The translations under genes and the position numbers were made by a program. Positions 6,096-8,976 of a stretch of DNA of 8,976 nt are shown one piece after another. A model generated the notes under the pieces. The model worked only from the letters and a program-made list of their open reading frames with translations. It ran no database searches and had not been told where the DNA came from. This stretch comes from DASUSH01 sp036375215 (GTDB taxonomy: Bacteria > Actinomycetota > Thermoleophilia > Solirubrobacterales > 70-9). Every line of letters begins with the position of its first letter. Position 1 is the first letter of the stretch. The DNA lies in assembly GCA_036375215.1 (NCBI GenBank), contig DASUSH010000029.1, forward strand, positions 1-8,976. Direction: 5' to 3'.

Positions 6096-6581
6096 CTAAC
6101 GGCTGATTTCGAACAGCTCGAACTCGACCCGGCCGCCCGCGGCGACCGCGATTCCCATCGTGTGGGCCGGCGCCCGGCGGCGCTCGGTCGGGCTGCCGGG
6201 GTTGAAGATCTGAAAGCCCCCGGCGGACTCGTGCAGCGGCATGTGGGAGTGGCCGAAGACGACCGCGTCGGCGCCTGGGAACTGGAGCCGCATGCGCTCG
6301 AGGCGGCCGCGCCGGGGCCCGGCGTCGTGGACCACCGCGAGCGTCGCGCCGCCGGCCTCGACGGTGGCCCGCGCGGGCAGCGCGGCGGCCACCTCGGGTG
6401 CGTCGACGTTGCCGTGGACGGCGACGAGCGGCGGCCCGATCGCCGCGATCTCGGCGAGCACCTCGGGGCCGGTGAAGTCGCCGGCGTGGACGATCAGGTC
6501 GGCGCCCGCGAGCGCCTCGAGGCAGGCGTCGGGCAGCCGCCGCGGCCCGCGCGGCATGTGTGTGTCCGCGATCAGCGCGAT
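6096..6581 (-). CDS. YfcE/MJ0936-type metallophosphoesterase
   Basis: This is a small cytoplasmic calcineurin-like phosphodiesterase with a binuclear metal centre. Counting from the first ATG (6557; 153 aa), HAGD (24-27), GNVD (49-52), VVHDAG (His77) and GHSH (102-105) are the family's metal and substrate motifs. The first motif, Asp-x-His, lies just before that ATG: the in-frame codons upstream read RIALIADTH, the normal first beta strand and motif I. A protein starting at 6557 would therefore lack two metal ligands. No ATG, GTG or TTG occurs in frame between 6558 and the upstream stop at 6621-6623. I placed the start at the ATC at 6581 (IALIADTH), but CTG at 6575 or ATC at 6605 are alternatives. 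It follows the 34-aa membrane peptide directly and may be translated by coupling to it. The natural substrate is unknown. Confidence 0.82.
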   Translation of the reverse strand: MALIADTHMPRGPRRLPDACLEALAGADLIVHAGDFTGPEVLAEIAAIGPPLVAVHGNVDAPEVAAALPARATVEAGGATLAVVHDAGPRRGRLERMRLQFPGADAVVFGHSHMPLHESAGGFQIFNPGSPTERRRAPAHTMGIAVAAGGRVEFELFEISR

Positions 6582-6597
6582 CCGTGTCGCCGGCGGG

Positions 6598-6702
6598 TCA
6601 GCGATCGAAGACGCCGAGGATCAGGAGGAGCAGCAGGGTCCCGATCACGGAGATGAGGAGCGAGCCGAGGCAGCCGCTGCGGTTGGAGAAGAAGACGAAC
6701 AT
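6598..6702 (-). CDS. 34-aa single-span membrane peptide
   Basis: This very short gene encodes a 34-residue peptide that starts MFVFFSNRSGCLGSLL, runs into ISVIGTLLLLLILGV and ends FDR before TGA. The first residues are aromatic and carry Asn-Arg-Ser-Gly-Cys, followed by about 18 uninterrupted hydrophobic residues, enough for one membrane span. Small proteins with a similar aromatic start, a Gly-Cys-Leu-Gly-Ser motif and a leucine-rich span occur in actinobacteria, from memory, but no function is known to me. The ATG at 6702 has only a weak purine stretch (GGCGAG) in front. The downstream phosphoesterase frame begins at or within its 3' end, so the two are likely co-translated. Coding status is inferred from residue pattern and position, as such a short frame could arise by chance. 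Confidence 0.6.
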   Translation of the reverse strand: MFVFFSNRSGCLGSLLISVIGTLLLLLILGVFDR

Positions 6703-6714
6703 GCTCGCCGCGGG

Positions 6715-6740
6715 GTACCCACACGGGCGCCGGCCTAACC
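6715..6740 (-). promoter_or_regulatory. Candidate SigB-type promoter (GGTT-N16-GGGTAC)
   Basis: On the minus strand GGTT (6740-6737) is followed after 16 nt by GGGTAC (6720-6715). This fits the GNNT-N14-16-GGGTAY pattern described for Streptomyces SigB-class promoters. Transcription would start only a few bases before the ATG of the 34-aa peptide at 6702. The motif is short and could be chance. Confidence 0.28.
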
Positions 6741-6743
6741 CGA

Positions 6744-6808
6744 CCTGTCCCTTTGGGGTCAGACCCCTCGGGTGGCAGGTCGGCCTGTCCCTTTGGGGTC
6801 AGACCCCT
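6744..6808. repeat. Two exact 25-bp direct repeats, each containing a GGGGTC-A-GACCCC hairpin
   Basis: Copies lie at 6744-6768 and 6784-6808, a 40-bp period with a 15-bp spacer. Each begins CCTGTCCCTTT and continues into GGGGTCAGACCCC, an inverted repeat with 6-bp arms around one base. The first copy is further enclosed by CCGACCTG (6740-6747) and CAGGTCGG (6776-6783), perfect 8-bp complements. The second copy ends inside the TAG stop codon of the crotonase gene and supplies its AG. The arrangement resembles REP-type intergenic hairpin elements; it could act as a bidirectional roadblock or mRNA 3'-end protector. No transposase or REP-associated tyrosine transposase gene is present in the window. 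Confidence 0.85.
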
Positions 6809-7604
6809 ATTCGCCCTTGAAGTTCGGCGGGCGCTTTTCGGCGAAGGCGATGACGCCCTCGATGAAGTCGGCGGTGTGGCCCTGCTCGCGCTGCGCGTCG
6901 GCCTCGGCCTCGAGCTGGGCGGCGAAGTCGGGGTACAGGCGGCGGTTCAGGAGCTGCTTCGCGTTCGCGTAGGACCTCGTCGGGCCGCTTGCGAGCTTGG
7001 CGTGGAGCTCCGCGACCGCGTCCTCGAACTCGTCGTCGGGGACGACCCGGTTGACGAGGCCCCACTCGAGCGCCTGGGGGGCCTGGACGCGCTCGCCGAG
7101 CAGCGCCATCTCGGCGGCCCGCGTCGCCCCGACCCGCGCCGGCACGAAGGCGGTCGAGCCCCCGTCTGGAACGAGCCCGATGTTGACGAAGGCGAGCAGG
7201 AAGAAGGAGGACTCGGCGGCGACGATCAGGTCGCAGGCGAGCGCCAGCGAGCAGCCGATCCCCGCCGCGGGGCCGTTCACGGCCGCCAGCACCGGCTTCG
7301 GCATCTCGCGGATCCCGATCAGGATCGGGTGGTAGAGCTCGCGCAGGCGGGCGCTGAGGTCGGGCCTGCCGTCCTCGCCCTCCGACTGGCGCTGCTCGGT
7401 GAGGTCGGCGCCGGAAGAGAAGCCGCGGCCGGCGCCGGTGATCATCACCGCGCGCACGGCGGTGTCGTCGCGCGCCCGCTCGACGGCGGCGAGCAGGTCC
7501 TCGCCGAACGGCCGGTTCCAGGCGTTCAGCTGGTCGGGCCGGTTGAGGGTGATCGTCGCCGCCCCGTCGGCGACGTCCAGCTTGACCGCGGGCTCCTCGC
7601 TCAT
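6807..7604 (-). CDS. Enoyl-CoA hydratase/isomerase (PaaG-like crotonase)
   Basis: This 265-aa crotonase acts on an acyl-CoA in the cytoplasm. The CoA/oxyanion-hole segments are GRGFSSGADL (59-68) and NGPAAGIGCSLALACDL (110-126). The two catalytic glutamates of true enoyl-CoA hydratases are not conserved: the first position falls in the GCS segment (Ser) and the second is Asp147 in IGLVPDGGST. That Asp pattern matches PaaG/enoyl-CoA isomerases, so a double-bond or epoxide isomerase role in phenylacetate or fatty-acid breakdown is more likely than hydration, though no other pathway genes are near. The C-terminal helix (EQGHTADFIEGVIAFAEKRP) is typical and complete. It starts with ATG at 7604, 24 bp after rlmN; the leader has no clear Shine-Dalgarno but holds TAGGGT 8 nt upstream, a possible -10. 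Its stop codon is formed partly by the repeat downstream. Confidence 0.92.
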   Translation of the reverse strand: MSEEPAVKLDVADGAATITLNRPDQLNAWNRPFGEDLLAAVERARDDTAVRAVMITGAGRGFSSGADLTEQRQSEGEDGRPDLSARLRELYHPILIGIREMPKPVLAAVNGPAAGIGCSLALACDLIVAAESSFFLLAFVNIGLVPDGGSTAFVPARVGATRAAEMALLGERVQAPQALEWGLVNRVVPDDEFEDAVAELHAKLASGPTRSYANAKQLLNRRLYPDFAAQLEAEADAQREQGHTADFIEGVIAFAEKRPPNFKGE

Positions 7605-7628
7605 GGCGGGGGACCCTAATGCCTGGTT

Positions 7629-8636
7629 CTAGCCCGCGCCCGCCGAGACGGCCTCGGCCGAGCGCGCCGCGAGCTGGCCGCAGGCAGCAGCGATGTCCTG
7701 ACCGCGCGTCAGCCGGACGGTGGCCCGCAGCCCGCGCGCCTCGACCCGCTCGCGGAAGGCGGCGATCGCCTCGGGGGTCGAGGCGCCGTAGGGCGCGTCG
7801 GTCGGGTTGTACGGGATCAGGTTCACCTTGTAGACGCGCGGGTCGAGGACGTCGGCGAGCTCCTCGGCTCGCTCGGCGGAGTCGTTCACCCCGCCCAGCA
7901 TCAGGTATTCGACGAAGACCATCCGCCGGCGGCGCTCGTGGTAGTCGCGGCAGGCGGCGAGCACGTCGCGGAGCGGGTAGCGGTCGTTCACCGGCATCAG
8001 CTCGGAGCGCAGCGCCTCGTCGGCGGCGTGCAGGGAGAGCGCGAGGCGGATCGGCAGCGCGCTCTCGGCGAGCCGCTCGATCCCGGGGATCCAGCCGACC
8101 GTGGAGATCGCGGTGCGCCGGTGCGAGATCCCGATCTCGGGCAGGCGCTCGGCGGCGGCGAGGACGGCCTCGATGTTCATCATCGGCTCGCCCATCCCCA
8201 TGAAGACGAGGTGGTTGACGGGAGCGCGGCGGCGGAAGTGCAGGACCTGGTCGACGATCTCGTCGGCCGAGAGGTGGCGGCCGAAGCGCATCGAGCCCGT
8301 CGCGCAGAACGTGCACGTGAGCGGGCAGCCCGACTGCGACGAGACGCAGACCGAGCGCCGCCCGTCGCGGTAGCTCATCAGCACCGCCTCGACCGGGCGG
8401 CCGTCCGCGGTCTCGAAGAGCGCCTTGCGGGTGCCGTCGCGCGAGGTCATCTCGGTGGCGACGGCGAGCGTGGAGAACGGCACCTCGGCGGCGAGCTCCG
8501 CGCGCAGGGCCGCGGGCAGGTTGGTCATCTCCTCGTAGCCCGACGCGCCGCGCGCCGCCCACTCGCGGACCTGGTCGCGGCGATAGGCGGGCTCGCCGCG
8601 GTCCTCCATGAAGCTCTCGAGCAGGGCGACGTCCAT
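7629..8636 (-). CDS. rlmN: RlmN: dual-specificity 23S rRNA (A2503)/tRNA (A37) C2-methyltransferase
   Basis: This radical-SAM enzyme methylates C2 of A2503 in 23S rRNA and, in many bacteria, A37 of some tRNAs. At 335 aa it is the usual length. The N-terminal helical domain is present (AYRRDQVREWAARG). The 4Fe-4S motif is C104-PLT-C108-TF-C111. The methyl-carrying Cys97 (SVCVSSQSGC) and the second catalytic Cys319 (RGQDIAAACGQL) are both in place, as is GMGEP (147-151) for SAM binding, so the enzyme should be active. LSLHAADEALRSELMPVN and VNLIPYNPT are further family blocks. The start is ATG 8636 with GAGG 5 nt upstream. TAACCT (minus strand 8651-8646) is a possible -10, but it overlaps the ribosome binding site, so transcription from further upstream is more likely. 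It is followed by the crotonase 24 bp downstream. Confidence 0.96.
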   Translation of the reverse strand: MDVALLESFMEDRGEPAYRRDQVREWAARGASGYEEMTNLPAALRAELAAEVPFSTLAVATEMTSRDGTRKALFETADGRPVEAVLMSYRDGRRSVCVSSQSGCPLTCTFCATGSMRFGRHLSADEIVDQVLHFRRRAPVNHLVFMGMGEPMMNIEAVLAAAERLPEIGISHRRTAISTVGWIPGIERLAESALPIRLALSLHAADEALRSELMPVNDRYPLRDVLAACRDYHERRRRMVFVEYLMLGGVNDSAERAEELADVLDPRVYKVNLIPYNPTDAPYGASTPEAIAAFRERVEARGLRATVRLTRGQDIAAACGQLAARSAEAVSAGAG

Positions 8637-8656
8637 CGCCGCCTCAGGTTAGGCCG

Positions 8657-8976
8657 CTAACAGCCGCGGAACGCGTCTTTGCCGCTGCCGCCGACGCACT
8701 CGTCCCGCCCCCTGCCGCCGGAGAGCCGGTCGGCGCCGCGGCCGCCCCGAAGGGTGTCGTTGCCCGCCGCTCCGGTGAGCGAGTCGCCTCCGGCCTGGCC
8801 GAGCAGCGTGTCGGCGCCCGCCGCGCCCTTCACCGAGTCGGCACCGCGCTCGCCGCAGACGATGTCCTTGCCCTTGCCGGGGCGGACCTTGTCGTCGCCG
8901 CCGCCGGCCGCGATCACGTCGGGGTGCCGGGTGCCGATGACCGTGGCGCCGCCGTCGCCGTCGATGATCGTGATCG
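8657..8976 (-). CDS. RTX/hemolysin-type calcium-binding repeat protein, C-terminal end (runs off right edge)
   Basis: The visible 105 or so residues are the end of a larger, probably secreted protein. The frame is open to the right edge (TIIDGDGGATVIGTRHPDVI and on), so the real start is outside; the GTG at 8917 lies within the repeat region and is not a likely start. From there run nonapeptide RTX repeats of the GGxGxDxUx type: GERGADSVK, GAAGADTLL, GQAGGDSLT, GAAGNDTLR, GGRGADRLS, GGRGRDECV, GGSGKDAFR, then GC and stop. Every repeat keeps the Gly4 and Asp6 positions used to bind Ca2+ in a beta-roll. Two cysteines (in DECV and the terminal GC) may form a closing disulfide. The 20-bp gap to rlmN holds a small hairpin (GTTAG/CTAAC, 8648-8661). 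The activity of the missing N-terminal part is unknown. Confidence 0.85.
   Translation of the reverse strand, partial: ITIIDGDGGATVIGTRHPDVIAAGGGDDKVRPGKGKDIVCGERGADSVKGAAGADTLLGQAGGDSLTGAAGNDTLRGGRGADRLSGGRGRDECVGGSGKDAFRGC

Noticed and set aside
6744..6808. Minimal CRISPR array
   Set aside because: There are only two units, the spacer is 15 bp, the units have a hairpin core and there are no cas genes.
6799..8562. A 587-codon minus-strand open frame spanning rlmN and the crotonase
   Set aside because: It is out of frame with both recognised genes and reads as Arg/Pro/Ala-rich low-complexity sequence.
8648..8661. GTTAG-GCCG-CTAAC hairpin between the RTX gene and rlmN
   Set aside because: The stem is only 5 bp and overlaps the RTX stop codon; there is no T-tract, so it is too weak to call a terminator.
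8657..8917. 27-bp periodicity resembling a tandem DNA repeat or CRISPR-like array
   Set aside because: The periodicity is explained by degenerate nonapeptide RTX coding repeats; the units differ at the DNA level and there are no spacers.

Overview
The window is about 9 kb of very GC-rich DNA, coding on almost every base and mostly on the minus strand. Protein content and codon use suggest an actinobacterium. The RTX-tail protein, the 164-aa and 77-aa conserved proteins and the frequent GTG/TTG starts would fit the Thermoleophilia (Solirubrobacterales/Gaiellales-like), but this placement is an inference; no rRNA or other marker is present. I see no tRNA, rRNA, CRISPR array, transposase or phage gene.

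Left block (1-2528, minus strand, transcribed right to left): a 310-aa polytopic membrane protein of the lysylphosphatidylglycerol-synthase TM/flippase-like family, then an FMN-dependent L-lactate 2-monooxygenase/dehydrogenase-like enzyme, then the N-terminal 103 residues of alpha-acetolactate decarboxylase, which runs off the left edge. The last two genes share a base (TGATG), so they are probably translationally coupled. Both enzymes act near pyruvate: lactate oxidation and acetolactate to acetoin.

Middle block: a divergent 156-bp spacer, then one plus-strand gene (2685-3179) for a 164-aa helical conserved protein that probably starts on a leaderless GTG. Convergent to it is a minus-strand pair: a FAD-dependent amine-oxidase-like protein fused to a C-terminal Rieske domain (4204-5709), followed 10 bp later by a secreted protein of unknown function (3204-4193). 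Upstream lies a 77-aa conserved small protein (5802-6035).

Right block (minus strand): the C-terminal tail of an RTX/hemolysin-type calcium-binding-repeat protein (8657 to the right edge), rlmN (23S rRNA/tRNA adenine-C2 methyltransferase), a PaaG-like crotonase (enoyl-CoA hydratase/isomerase), a 104-bp spacer with two exact copies of a 25-bp hairpin repeat, an unannotated 34-aa single-span membrane protein, and a YfcE-type metallophosphoesterase.

Most of the window is ordinary housekeeping and accessory metabolism. The points most worth a second look are two genes whose conserved N-termini extend upstream of any in-frame ATG/GTG/TTG (the lactate monooxygenase and the phosphoesterase), the paired 25-bp hairpin repeat whose second copy supplies part of a stop codon, the 34-aa membrane peptide, and the apparently leaderless GTG gene. 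I did not find convincing evidence for a wholly new multi-gene system.
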